Source: Ramlibacter ginsenosidimutans (GTDB lineage: Bacteria > Pseudomonadota > Gammaproteobacteria > Burkholderiales > Burkholderiaceae_C). From it: 64,000 nt of DNA. The stretch lies in the NCBI RefSeq assembly GCF_042678185.1, contig NZ_JBHUDQ010000001.1. One strand, given 5' to 3'. Below the pieces are notes generated by a model that was not told the origin of the DNA, did no database searches, and saw only the letters and a list, made by a program, of their open reading frames with translations. The first letter of the stretch is position 1; every line of letters starts with the position of its first letter. A program made the translations under genes and the position numbers. Below, piece after piece: positions 40,554 to 48,843 of this stretch.

Positions 40554-41330
40554 ATGGGCCTGCGCATCGGCGACATCGAACTCACCAGCCGCTTCTTCCT
40601 CGGCACGGCCGGCTATCCGTCGCCGCAGGTGCTGCAGGAAGCGATCGCCGCGTCCGGCACGCAGGTGGTGACCGTCGGACTCAAGCGCCAGCTCGCCGCC
40701 GGCGGCGCGCCCGGCGATTTCTACGCGATGATCCGCGCGAGCGGCGCACGCCTGCTGCCCAACACCGCGGGCTGCCGCACGGCACGCGAAGCGGTCACGC
40801 TGGCGCGCATGGCGCGCGAACTGTTCGACACCCGCTGGCTCAAGCTGGAAGTCGTGGGCGACGACTACACGCTGCAGCCGGACCCGTTCGAACTGGTGGA
40901 CGCCGCGCGCACGCTGGTGCAGGACGGCTTCGAAGTCTTTCCCTACTGCACCGACGACCTCGTCACCTGCCAGCGGCTGCTCGACGTGGGCTGCCGCATC
41001 CTCATGCCCTGGGGCGCGCCCATCGGATCGGGCCAGGGCCTGCTCAACCCGACGGCGCTGCGCACCCTGCGCGCGCGCCTGCCCGACGCGCTGCTGGTGG
41101 TGGATGCGGGCATCGGCTCGCCGCAACACGCGGTGCATGCGATGGAGCTGGGCTTCGATGCGGTGCTGGTGAACTCCGCCGTGTCGCAGTCGCACGATCC
41201 GGTCAAGATGGCGCGCGCCTTCCGGCTCGCCGTGGAGTCGGGGCGGCTCGCGTACGAGGCCGGCATCATGGCGCGCCAGGAGATGGCGGTGCCAAGCACG
41301 CCGGTGACCGGCCAGCCCTTCGTCCTTTGA
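40554..41330 (+). CDS. thiG: Thiazole synthase ThiG
   Basis: A 258-residue TIM-barrel enzyme forming the thiazole phosphate from deoxyxylulose 5-phosphate, ThiS thiocarboxylate and dehydroglycine. Family features are SRFFLGTAGYPSPQVLQEAI, VGLKRQ, LLPNTAGCRTAREAV, WLKLEVVGD with the Schiff-base Lys region, LMPWGAPIGSGQG and VLVNSAVSQSHDP. It follows thiS by 2 nt. The usual next gene thiE is absent, and xth follows 3 nt later. Confidence 0.95.
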   Translation: MGLRIGDIELTSRFFLGTAGYPSPQVLQEAIAASGTQVVTVGLKRQLAAGGAPGDFYAMIRASGARLLPNTAGCRTAREAVTLARMARELFDTRWLKLEVVGDDYTLQPDPFELVDAARTLVQDGFEVFPYCTDDLVTCQRLLDVGCRILMPWGAPIGSGQGLLNPTALRTLRARLPDALLVVDAGIGSPQHAVHAMELGFDAVLVNSAVSQSHDPVKMARAFRLAVESGRLAYEAGIMARQEMAVPSTPVTGQPFVL

Positions 41331-41333
41331 ACG

Positions 41334-42107
41334 ATGAAGATCGCCACCTTCAACGTCAATGGCGTGAAGGGGCGGCTGCCGCGGCTGCTCGAGTGGCTGG
41401 AGGAGACGGCACCCGATGTCGTCTGCCTGCAGGAGATCAAGACCGGCGACCCGGCCGGCCCGGCTCAGGCACTGGCGCAGGCGGGTTACCGCGGCGTGTG
41501 GCATCCGCAGCGCTCGCATCATGGCGTCGCCGTGCTCGCGCGCGGCGAGCCGCCGCGCGAAATCGGGCGCACCCTGCCCGGTGATCCCGCGGACCTCGCG
41601 TCGCGCTGGCTCGAATGCGAGGTGCAGGGCCTGCACGTGGTCTCGGTCTACCTGCCCAACGGCAACCCGGTGCCCAGCCCGAACTTCGACTACAAGCTGC
41701 GCTGGATGGACCGGCTGGTCGCGCACGGCGAAGCCCTGCTGGCCACGCGTCGCCCCGTCGTGCTCGCCGGCGACTTCAACGTGGTGCCGACCAACAGCGA
41801 CATCTACAACGCGGGCAGCTGGCGCTTCGACGCCGTGCTGCAGCCGGAAACCCGCGAGAAGTACGAGCGCCTGCTGGCGCAGGGCTGGGTGGACGCCATG
41901 CGCCACCTGCACCCGAAGCAGCGCATCTACACGTTCTGGGTGAACGCGGCGGCCTTCCAGCGCAACGCCGGTTTCCGCATGGATTTCCTGCTGCTGAGCC
42001 CGGATCTCGTGCCCCGGCTGCGCGCCACCGGCGTCGACGCGGAACATCGCGGGCGGGACAAGCCCAGCGACCACGCGCCGGCGTGGATCACGCTGGATTG
42101 GCCTTGA
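41334..42107 (+). CDS. xth: Exodeoxyribonuclease III
   Basis: A 257-residue endonuclease/exonuclease/phosphatase-fold enzyme for base-excision repair: AP endonuclease and 3'-5' exonuclease. Motifs are MKIATFNVNGVKGRLPRLLE, VCLQEIKTGDP (metal Glu), VVLAGDFNVVPTNSDIYN and the terminal RGRDKPSDHAPAWI with the catalytic Asp-His. The ATG lies only 3 nt past the thiG stop, so it should be part of the riboswitch-controlled transcript unless a promoter lies within thiG. Its 3' end overlaps the convergent PAS gene by 20 nt. Confidence 0.93.
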   Translation: MKIATFNVNGVKGRLPRLLEWLEETAPDVVCLQEIKTGDPAGPAQALAQAGYRGVWHPQRSHHGVAVLARGEPPREIGRTLPGDPADLASRWLECEVQGLHVVSVYLPNGNPVPSPNFDYKLRWMDRLVAHGEALLATRRPVVLAGDFNVVPTNSDIYNAGSWRFDAVLQPETREKYERLLAQGWVDAMRHLHPKQRIYTFWVNAAAFQRNAGFRMDFLLLSPDLVPRLRATGVDAEHRGRDKPSDHAPAWITLDWP

Positions 42108-42495
42108 GCTGCGCCTCGGTCGCGTCACGCGCGGTGGCGAGCACGCCGGTGACCTGCCCGGCCGCGTCCTTCACCAGCGCGAAGCTGAAGTCCACGTAGA
42201 GCTTGCGCCCGTCCTTCGGCTGGGCGCGCGTGCGCATCACGCGGCCGGCGACGCGCAATGCGCCCGACGCGATCGCGCGTGCGAAGCCCGCGTCGTGCGC
42301 GGCCCGGAAGCGCTCCGGCACGATGAGATTCAGGTCGGCGCCGAGGACCTCCGCCGCGGCGTAACCGAACAGGCGCTCCGCCGCCGGATTCCAGAAGCGG
42401 ATGCGGCCTTGCACGTCCGCGAGCACGAGGGCTTCCGGCAGGGCCTGCAAAACGCCGTGCAGCAGGTCGGGGGACAGGGGCATCGGCGAACTCAT
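42088..42495 (-). CDS. PAS-domain protein
   Basis: A 135-residue protein that is essentially one PAS domain: LQALPEALVLADVQGRIRFW, NPAAERLFGYAAAEVLGADL, then GRVMRTRAQPKDGRKLYVDF and VTGVLATARDATE as the C-terminal strand. There is no output domain, so it would act by binding a partner. ATG 42495 is chosen near the PAS start; an in-frame start at 42555 is possible. The 3' ends of this gene and xth overlap by 20 nt. A palindrome at 42542-42555 lies upstream. Confidence 0.8.
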   Translation of the reverse strand: MSSPMPLSPDLLHGVLQALPEALVLADVQGRIRFWNPAAERLFGYAAAEVLGADLNLIVPERFRAAHDAGFARAIASGALRVAGRVMRTRAQPKDGRKLYVDFSFALVKDAAGQVTGVLATARDATEAQLKANPA

Positions 42496-42541
42496 GCGGT
42501 CTCGATTCCGTGGTGAGGGGCTGAACGGAAGCCCAGGCCGG

Positions 42542-42555
42542 TTGTCGTCCGACAA
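42542..42555. promoter_or_regulatory. Palindrome TTGTCG-TC-CGACAA
   Basis: Perfect 6-bp arms with a 2-nt centre lie between the divergent PAS gene (start 42495) and the 99-residue protein gene (start 42615). It resembles the TGTCGGACA palindromes near 21428, 35465 and 36169, although its centre differs. Confidence 0.4.
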
Positions 42556-42614
42556 GGGGGCGGGAGGGAGGCGGTTAGCATGGATCAGCAGAAGACGAAG
42601 AGACCGGCAACATC

Positions 42615-42914
42615 ATGGATGAAGAGATCGCGGCGCTCAGGAAGGAAGTGGAGCACCTGATCGCAATGCACACGGCTTCGTACGTGACCCTCACGTCGCT
42701 CGTGGCCACCCACCCGCAGCCGGAGCAGTTCCAGTTGCACCTGATCACCGCGCTGGAAGGCGTGCTCGGGTCGGAACGCCTTGGCCGCTGGACCGAGGAC
42801 CAGAAGCAGATCGTGCGGCGCGTGGTGGAGACCTTCCAGAACGTGCGGCCGGCGCCGCCCATCGATCCCCTGAAGCAGGCGCTCGGCGACCGGGACCCCC
42901 GGCAGCATCCCTGA
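42615..42914 (+). CDS. Hypothetical 99-residue protein
   Basis: A helical cytoplasmic protein (MDEEIAALRKEVEHLIAMHT, QFQLHLITALEGVLGSERLG, EDQKQIVRRVVETFQNVRP) whose first part could form a coiled coil. No family is recognised. The ATG lacks a clear ribosome-binding site. It is divergent from the PAS-domain gene, convergent with hemW (28-nt gap) and shares the intergenic palindrome with the PAS gene, so they may be co-regulated. Confidence 0.6.
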   Translation: MDEEIAALRKEVEHLIAMHTASYVTLTSLVATHPQPEQFQLHLITALEGVLGSERLGRWTEDQKQIVRRVVETFQNVRPAPPIDPLKQALGDRDPRQHP

Positions 42915-42942
42915 CGGTTGGATCGCGTCGGCCGCGCGCGGC

Positions 42943-44130
42943 TCACGGCAGGAACAGCTCCTGCAGGTTCGAGAGGAAGTCGAAGCCGTGCTCCGTCGGC
43001 CGCACGCGGGCGAAGTCGCGCGTGACCAGGCCCTTGGCCTCGGCGTCGCGCAGCGGCTTCTCGATGGTGCTGAGCGGCAGGCCCGTGCGGTCCACGAAGT
43101 CCTGCAGCGCGAATCCTTCCTTCAGCCGCAGCGCGTTCAGCATGTACTCGAATGGCAGGTCGCCGCGCGCGACTTCCTCTTCCTGCGCGATCGCGTGGCC
43201 TGCCAGCGCGTTCTCCATGTAGAGCCGCGGTTCGCGATTGCGCACCTGCCGCACGATGCGATGCGGGAACGACAGTTTCCCGTGCGCCCCGGCGCCGATC
43301 CCCAGGTAGTCGCCGAACTGCCAGTAATTCCAGTTGTGCCAGCAGCGGTGGCCAGGCTTGGCATACGCCGACACCTCGTAGCGCTCCAGGCCCGTCGCTG
43401 CTGTCATCTCCGTGATGCGATCGAGCATCGCGTAGGCCAGGTCTTCCGGCGGGATCACCGGCGGGAACTTGGCGAACAGGGTGTTCGGTTCGATGGTGAG
43501 GTGGTAGATCGACAGGTGCGGCGGCTGCAAGGCCAGCGCCTGCGTGACGTCCTCTTCCAGCTGCGCCAGCGTCTGCCCCGGCAGCGCATACATCAGGTCG
43601 AGGTTGAAGGTCTCGAAATTCTCGGCCGCCTCCTCGACGGCAGCGATGGCCTGGCGGCTGTCGTGCACGCGGCCGATCGCCTTCAGGTGCGCATCGTTGA
43701 AGCTCTGCACGCCGACCGACAGGCGCGTCACGCCGGCAGCGCGGAACGCCTTGAAGCGGTCCTTCTCGAAGGTGCCGGGATTCGCTTCCAGCGTGATCTC
43801 CGCCTCGGGTACCAGCTTCACGCGCGCGCGGATGTCCGACAGCAGCCGGTCGATGCCTGCCGGCGAGAACAGGCTGGGCGTGCCGCCGCCGATGAAGATG
43901 CTGTGCACTTCACGCCCCCAGACGAGGGGAAGCGCCGATTCGAGGTCGGCCCGGAGGGCATCGAGGTACTGCTGCTCGGGCAGCTCGCCCCCCTTCATTT
44001 CGTGCGAGTTGAAGTCGCAGTAAGGGCACTTGCGCAGGCACCACGGCAGGTGCACGTAGAGCGACAGCGGCGGCAAGGCCGGCAGCTGCAGCGTGCCGGG
44101 CCGCAGGAAGTGCGTGACGTCGTTGGCCAT
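42943..44130 (-). CDS. hemW: Radical SAM heme chaperone HemW
   Basis: A 395-residue radical SAM protein of the HemN/HemW family. The cluster motif CLRKCPYCDF has the three Cys of CxxxCxxC followed by Asp-Phe rather than the fourth Cys found in true coproporphyrinogen oxidase HemN, which points to HemW, a heme-transfer protein for respiratory enzymes. IFIGGGTPSLFSPAGIDRLL, VGVQSFNDAHLKAIGRVHD and LMYALPGQTLAQ are further family motifs. A C-terminal HemN domain follows (FEYMLNALRLKEGF). Start ATG 44130 is 5 nt after the rdgB stop. The order rph-rdgB-hemW is widely conserved in betaproteobacteria. Confidence 0.93.
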   Translation of the reverse strand: MANDVTHFLRPGTLQLPALPPLSLYVHLPWCLRKCPYCDFNSHEMKGGELPEQQYLDALRADLESALPLVWGREVHSIFIGGGTPSLFSPAGIDRLLSDIRARVKLVPEAEITLEANPGTFEKDRFKAFRAAGVTRLSVGVQSFNDAHLKAIGRVHDSRQAIAAVEEAAENFETFNLDLMYALPGQTLAQLEEDVTQALALQPPHLSIYHLTIEPNTLFAKFPPVIPPEDLAYAMLDRITEMTAATGLERYEVSAYAKPGHRCWHNWNYWQFGDYLGIGAGAHGKLSFPHRIVRQVRNREPRLYMENALAGHAIAQEEEVARGDLPFEYMLNALRLKEGFALQDFVDRTGLPLSTIEKPLRDAEAKGLVTRDFARVRPTEHGFDFLSNLQELFLP

Positions 44131-44135
44131 GGCGA

Positions 44136-44741
44136 CTACAACCAGCGTTCGCGAATGAGCTGCACCATCTGCTGCGCCGCCTTGCCGCGATGGCTGTTCG
44201 CGTTCTTCACCTCGGGGGGCAGTTCGGCGAACGTCCGGCCGAAGGCGGGAATGAACATGACCGGATCGAAGCCGAAGCCATGCGCGCCGCGCGGCTCGCG
44301 CGTGATCTCGCCCACCGCCCGGCCGACCGCGATCAGCGGTTCGGGATCCTCGGGCGTGCGCACGGCGACCAGCGTGCTCACGAGCGCGGCGCGGCGCTGC
44401 GCGATGTCGCGCATCTGCTCGAGCAGCGCCTTCACGTTGTGCTCGTCGCCCTTCGGATAGCCGAACTGCGTCGCGTAATAGGCCGTGTCCACGCCGGGCA
44501 GGCCGCCGAACGCGTCCACGCACAAGCCCGCGTCGTCGGCGATCGCGGGCAGCCCGGTGTGCTGCGCCGCGTTGCGCGCCTTCGCCAGCGCGTTCTCCAC
44601 GAAGGTGCGATGCGGCTCGTCGGCGTCGGGCACGCCCAGCTCGCCCTGGCGCACCAGCGCGATGCCCAGTGGCGCGAACATCGCCTGCAACTCGGCGAGC
44701 TTGCCCGGGTTGTTGGAAGCGAGGACGACGCGATCGATCAC
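44136..44741 (-). CDS. rdgB: dITP/XTP pyrophosphatase (RdgB/HAM1)
   Basis: A 201-residue house-cleaning enzyme that hydrolyses dITP, ITP and XTP to monophosphates. Motifs are VVLASNNPGKLAELQAMF, FVENALAKARNAAQHTGLPA, IADDAGLCVDAFGG with the acidic metal site, and the C-terminal FGFDPVMFIP and SHRGKAAQQM. The start is a GTG at 44741 that overlaps the rph stop (GTGA), which gives the expected N-terminus directly before VVLASNNPGK. Confidence 0.95.
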   Translation of the reverse strand: MIDRVVLASNNPGKLAELQAMFAPLGIALVRQGELGVPDADEPHRTFVENALAKARNAAQHTGLPAIADDAGLCVDAFGGLPGVDTAYYATQFGYPKGDEHNVKALLEQMRDIAQRRAALVSTLVAVRTPEDPEPLIAVGRAVGEITREPRGAHGFGFDPVMFIPAFGRTFAELPPEVKNANSHRGKAAQQMVQLIRERWL

Positions 44742-45466
44742 GCGCCCAGGGCCTTCTGCTGCAGGGACACGAGTTCGGCGATGCCCTTTTCGGCCAGGCG
44801 CAGGAGTTCGTCCATCTCCTTGCGCGTGAAGGGCACGCCCTCGGCGGTGCCCTGCACTTCGACATAGTGGCCCGCGCCCGTCATCACGACGTTCATGTCG
44901 GTGTCGCACGCCACGTCCTCGACGTATTCGAGGTCCAGCAGCTCCGTGCCTTCGACGATGCCCACCGACACCGCCGCCACCGGCCCGAGCACGGGGGAAG
45001 CGCTGAGCTTGCCGCTCGCGATCAGCGTGTTCACTGCGTCCTGCGCCGCCACGAAGGCGCCGGTGATGGCCGCCGTGCGCGTGCCGCCGTCGGCCTGCAG
45101 CACGTCGCAGTCGAGCGTGATGGTGCGCTCGCCGAGCTTCTTCAGGTCGAACACGGCGCGCAGGCTGCGGCCGATCAGGCGCTGGATCTCCTGCGTGCGC
45201 CCGCTCTGCTTGCCACGCGCCGCTTCCCGGTCGCCGCGCGTGTGCGTGGCGCGCGGCAGCATGCCGTACTCCGCCGTCACCCAGCCCTCGCCGCTGCCGC
45301 GCTTGTGCGGCGGCACCTTCTCTTCGACCGACGCCGTGCACAGCACGCGCGTGTTCCCGAACTCGATCAGCACCGAACCCTCGGCGTGGATGGTGAAGCC
45401 ACGCGTGATGCGCACGGGTCGAAGCTGGTCGGCGGCGCGGCCGTTGGGTCGCTGGAAAGTCGTCAT
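44738..45466 (-). CDS. rph: Ribonuclease PH
   Basis: A 242-residue phosphorolytic 3'-5' exoribonuclease that trims tRNA 3' ends. Diagnostic segments are RPVRITRGFTIHAEGSVLIE, EEKVPPHKRGSGEGWVTAEY, LPRATHTRGDREA, SGRTQEIQRLIGRSLRAVFD and CDVLQADGGTRTAAITGAFV. The C-terminal GTAEGVPFTRKEMDELL is also typical. It starts the rph-rdgB-hemW set, with ATG 45466 facing a gap filled by a composite repeat. Confidence 0.96.
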   Translation of the reverse strand: MTTFQRPNGRAADQLRPVRITRGFTIHAEGSVLIEFGNTRVLCTASVEEKVPPHKRGSGEGWVTAEYGMLPRATHTRGDREAARGKQSGRTQEIQRLIGRSLRAVFDLKKLGERTITLDCDVLQADGGTRTAAITGAFVAAQDAVNTLIASGKLSASPVLGPVAAVSVGIVEGTELLDLEYVEDVACDTDMNVVMTGAGHYVEVQGTAEGVPFTRKEMDELLRLAEKGIAELVSLQQKALGA

Positions 45467-45541
45467 CCGCGGGATTGTGCCCCGGGGCGCACGCCGGGAC
45501 TGCCGTGGGGGTGTTCAGAGGGGAGGCGGTGGATCGGAAAC

Positions 45542-45717
45542 GTAGGCTGGTGGTGAGCCGCAGGCGAACCCCAGCTCGCTGCGCTGCGCCGGATCGCTGG
45601 GGTTCGCGGTGCTCACCGCCAGCCTACGAGGGCCCGTCGGTCCACGAGGGCCCGCAAGTCTTTCCCCGCAGGGGCCCAAATGTTCGACGTCGCGGCAGGC
45701 GGCGTGCGGTGCAGGCC
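45542..45717. repeat. Composite intergenic repeat, copy 2
   Basis: It contains the GTAGGCTGG hairpin (45542-45627), then TTCCCCGCAGGGGCC (45662-45676), then the 30-bp CGTCGCGGCAGGCGGCGTGC... element (45688-45717). The same three parts occur in the same order and orientation at 1199-1368. It fills about half of the gap 45467-45817. The rest of that gap shows only a GC-rich hairpin-like stretch near 45780-45810. Confidence 0.85.
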
Positions 45718-45817
45718 TCCGAAGAGCGCACCTCTTCGTGCTCCCCGGAGATCGGCAAAGAACCTTGTGCGACTTCTGCGTCCGGCTGGCCGCCTTCGGC
45801 CGTCCGCCTTGAGACCC

Positions 45818-46720
45818 CTAAGCCTTCTTCGCCGCAGACCGCTTGATCGCCTCGTTGATCTCGGCGATCGAGCGCTCGATGGCGGCGTCGTCCAGGTCGT
45901 CCACCAGCGTGTCGAGCACGCCGGCCTGGATCGTGGAGGCGAACACGCCGTCGCTGATGGAGTCGGTGGAGATGCCGCGCGTGGACTCGAAGGTGTCCGG
46001 CGTCTCCCATTCCATCGCGATCACCGTCACGTTGTCGGACTGCTCGCCGCCGTTGCGCAGCGCGCTTTCGACCAGGTCGGGCACGGCCTCGGAGACCGAC
46101 TTGATGCTCAGCTCGCGCACGATCTCGTTGTCGTCCAGGCTGCCCCACAGGCCGTCGGAACACAGCAGGATCTTGTCGCCCTGCTGCATCTGCACCGGCC
46201 CGGTCACGTCGAACACGGGCTTGGTCGGCGAGCCGAGGCAGGTGAACAGGATGTTGCGGTTGATCCGGTCCATGCGGATCACGCCGGCGCTCTGCTGCTC
46301 GAGGTACGAGTGGTCGCGCGTGCGCGTGAGCATCTCGCCCTCGCGCACGACGTACAGGCGCGAGTCGCCGCAGTGCACCCAGGATGCATGGCCGTTCTGC
46401 ACGATCGCCGCGACCAGCGTGGTGCGGGGCGTGTCCAGCATGCCTTTCTCGCTGGCGTAGCGGATGATCTGGTGGTGGGCCGCCATGAGCGAGACCGACA
46501 GGAACTCGGCGACGTCCTTGACGACCGGGCGCGCTTCCTTCTGGTACAGCGCGGAGATGGTCTGCAGCGCCAGCTGCGCGGCGACCTCGCCTTCCGGGTG
46601 GCCGCCCATGCCGTCGGCCAGCAGGAACAGGCCCGACTCGCGCGTGTAGCAATAGCCCATGCGGTCTTCGTTCTTCTCGCGGCCGCCCTTGCGGCTGATC
46701 TGGAAGACCGAGAACTTCAT
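45818..46720 (-). CDS. PP2C-family Ser/Thr protein phosphatase
   Basis: A 300-residue metal-dependent phosphatase. The PPM motifs are in order: KGGREKNEDRMG, FLLADGMGGHPEGEVAAQLA with both metal Asp/Gly positions, SWVHCGDSRLYV, ILLCSDGLWGSL and SDNVTVIAME. It lies 70 nt downstream of the kinase gene and probably reverses that kinase's phosphorylation. No membrane segment is visible. The C-terminal ~60 residues are acidic and helical and not part of the core domain. Confidence 0.93.
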   Translation of the reverse strand: MKFSVFQISRKGGREKNEDRMGYCYTRESGLFLLADGMGGHPEGEVAAQLALQTISALYQKEARPVVKDVAEFLSVSLMAAHHQIIRYASEKGMLDTPRTTLVAAIVQNGHASWVHCGDSRLYVVREGEMLTRTRDHSYLEQQSAGVIRMDRINRNILFTCLGSPTKPVFDVTGPVQMQQGDKILLCSDGLWGSLDDNEIVRELSIKSVSEAVPDLVESALRNGGEQSDNVTVIAMEWETPDTFESTRGISTDSISDGVFASTIQAGVLDTLVDDLDDAAIERSIAEINEAIKRSAAKKA

Positions 46721-46790
46721 GCGCAGCCCCGCTGCGCCGGCGCGGTGCCAGGCCGGAAGCGCGCGCCAGCTGGCGGCAGTAGCCCGCGGC

Positions 46791-47795
46791 TCACTTGAGC
46801 TTCGCCCCGATGCCGCTGCGCTTCATGGACTTGCGCGTGTCGCTCACCATGTTGTCGAACTGCAGGCGCATCTTCTCGCCCACGGACAGCTTGGTGTAGC
46901 GGCGTTCGCCCTCGCGGCTGAGTTCCTTCTGCAGCGCGAACACGGATTGCGGGCGGGACAGCGGGTCGAGCGACATGCACCATTCCACCACCTCGATCAG
47001 GTTGTCGGAATACACACCGCGCAGCCGCGAGAGCGCAAGCGACAGGCGGTCCTTTTCGAGTCGTTGCGGCGCATCGTTCGGGGGATAACCCTGCATGCAC
47101 GCGTAGATGCAGGCGCCGATGGCATAGATGTCCGTCCATGGGCCCATCGAGGAATCCCGGCGGTACATCTCGGGGGCGGCGAAGCCCGGCGTGTACATGG
47201 GGCGGATGAAGTTGCCCTCCTTGGACAGCACTTCCCGCGCGGCGCCGAAGTCGATCATCACGGCGCGGTTGTCGTCCGTGATGAAGATGTTGGCAGGCTT
47301 GATGTCGAGGTGCAACATCTTGTGCTGGTGCACGATGCGCAAGCCCCGCAGGATCTCGTCGAACAGCGACCGGATGGTCGACTCGCGGAAGACTTTCTGC
47401 TTCTTCAGTTCGCGGGCGGTGATGATGAAGTCCTGGAGCGTCGCGCCCTCCAGGTAGTTCATCACCATGTACACGGTCTCGTTCTCGCGGAAGAAGTTCA
47501 GCACGCTCACCACCGAGGAGTGGGAGATCTGCGCGAGCGAACGGCCTTCTTCGAAGAAGCTTTTCAGGCCCAGGCGGTACAGCGACAGCTTTTCCGGGGC
47601 CACCTGCGGCAGGAGCTCGCCGGGCGGGCGCGTGGCAAGCGAGGAAGGCAGGTATTCCTTGACGGCGACCTGCTGGCCCTCGTTATCGACTGCGAGATAG
47701 ACGACGCCAAAGCCCCCGGCGGACAGCTTGCGCACCACACGGTAGCCACCGATGACGGTATCCGGCGGCAAAGGGGCCGGTTTGAGCTTTGACAT
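46791..47795 (-). CDS. Bacterial Ser/Thr protein kinase
   Basis: A 334-residue eukaryotic-type kinase without a membrane segment or sensor domain. Glycine-rich loop LSAGGFGVVYLAV, catalytic Lys in VAVKEYLP, HLDIKPANIFI (catalytic loop, with Leu in place of the usual Arg: HLD not HRD), MIDFGAAREVL (DFG) and GFAAPEMY (APE) are all present. The HLD form usually marks kinases that do not depend on activation-loop phosphorylation. A basic tail (RKSMKRSGIGAKLK) ends the protein. It is paired with the PP2C phosphatase and divergent from yicC. Confidence 0.93.
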   Translation of the reverse strand: MSKLKPAPLPPDTVIGGYRVVRKLSAGGFGVVYLAVDNEGQQVAVKEYLPSSLATRPPGELLPQVAPEKLSLYRLGLKSFFEEGRSLAQISHSSVVSVLNFFRENETVYMVMNYLEGATLQDFIITARELKKQKVFRESTIRSLFDEILRGLRIVHQHKMLHLDIKPANIFITDDNRAVMIDFGAAREVLSKEGNFIRPMYTPGFAAPEMYRRDSSMGPWTDIYAIGACIYACMQGYPPNDAPQRLEKDRLSLALSRLRGVYSDNLIEVVEWCMSLDPLSRPQSVFALQKELSREGERRYTKLSVGEKMRLQFDNMVSDTRKSMKRSGIGAKLK

Positions 47796-47870
47796 AATTT
47801 GAAGATGATTGGGGTGCGCGGCGACCCCGAGATCCCCGAAACCCCCTCGACTTCAACGACACTCCTCTGC

Positions 47871-48791
47871 ATGGCAGTTTACAGCATGACCGGTTACGCC
47901 TCGGCGCAACTGAGCCCCGGGACGACATCGGCAGGTGCTGAAGGCGGCAAAGCCGCAACAGGTACACGCCTCGGACTGGAAATCCGGTCCGTCAACAGCC
48001 GGTTCCTGGACCTCTCCTTCCGCCTTGGCGAGGAATTGCGCTCCCACGAGCCGGCGCTGCGCGAGCTGATCACCGCCCGCATCAAGCGCGGGAAGGTGGA
48101 AGTCCGCGCCGCCGTGGAAGGCGCGGCCGGCGAGCTCGCCCGCGAGCCCACCATGGCCACCTTGCAGCGCCTGTCGGCGCTGCAGGACACGGTGAAGACC
48201 TGGCTGCCCGCGGCCGCCGACCTGAGCGTGGCGGAGATCCTGCGGCTCGCCTCCGCCGAGGGCAACACCGGCACGGACTGGGGCGAGGGCCTGCTGCAGA
48301 CCGCGACCCGGGCGGTCGCGGACCTGCTGGCCGCTCGCGAACGCGAAGGCGCGCGGCTCGCGACGATGCTGCTCGGACACCTCGGGCAACTGCGCACGCT
48401 GGCCGAACAGGCGAAACCCATGGTGCCGCAGCTGGTGGAGCAGCAGCGCCAGAAGTTCCTGGAGCGCTGGAAGGAAGCCATGGCCCTCGGCGAAGGATCG
48501 GCCACGCCGGAAGCGGCGCAGGACCGCGCGCTGACCGAGGCCACCGCCTTCGCCATCCGCATCGACGTGGCCGAGGAGCTCACGCGGCTGGCGGCGCACC
48601 TCGACGAGATCGAACGCCTGATCAAGAAAGGCGGCGAGGTCGGCAAGCGCCTGGACTTCCTGATCCAGGAACTGCACCGCGAGGCCAACACCCTGGGCTC
48701 CAAGTCGGCGGCGCTGGAGCTGACCCGCGTCTCCGTGGACATGAAGGTCCTGATCGAGCAGATGCGCGAGCAGGTCCAGAACCTCGAGTGA
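47871..48791 (+). CDS. yicC: YicC family endoribonuclease
   Basis: A 306-residue YicC protein. It has the characteristic MAVYSMTGYASAQL start, IRSVNSRFLDLSFRLGEELR, a long helical middle, and the DUF1732 C-terminus RLDFLIQELHREANTLGSKS. Family members in E. coli cleave small RNAs such as RyhB. The ATG at 47871 matches the family N-terminus; the frame extends upstream to 47799 without resembling the family. Gmk follows after 52 nt, an arrangement common in many bacteria. Confidence 0.92.
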   Translation: MAVYSMTGYASAQLSPGTTSAGAEGGKAATGTRLGLEIRSVNSRFLDLSFRLGEELRSHEPALRELITARIKRGKVEVRAAVEGAAGELAREPTMATLQRLSALQDTVKTWLPAAADLSVAEILRLASAEGNTGTDWGEGLLQTATRAVADLLAAREREGARLATMLLGHLGQLRTLAEQAKPMVPQLVEQQRQKFLERWKEAMALGEGSATPEAAQDRALTEATAFAIRIDVAEELTRLAAHLDEIERLIKKGGEVGKRLDFLIQELHREANTLGSKSAALELTRVSVDMKVLIEQMREQVQNLE

Positions 48792-48832
48792 GCGCGGCCG
48801 GCGCGGCGCCCGGGCTGCGGGCGCGGCCCGCG

Positions 48833-48838
48833 TAGAAT
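48833..48838 (+). promoter_or_regulatory. -10-like element just before gmk
   Basis: TAGAAT ends 5 nt before the gmk ATG, which would give a leaderless or nearly leaderless gmk transcript. No good -35 box is seen. gmk could also be read from the yicC transcript. Confidence 0.35.
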
Positions 48839-48843
48839 CCTGC

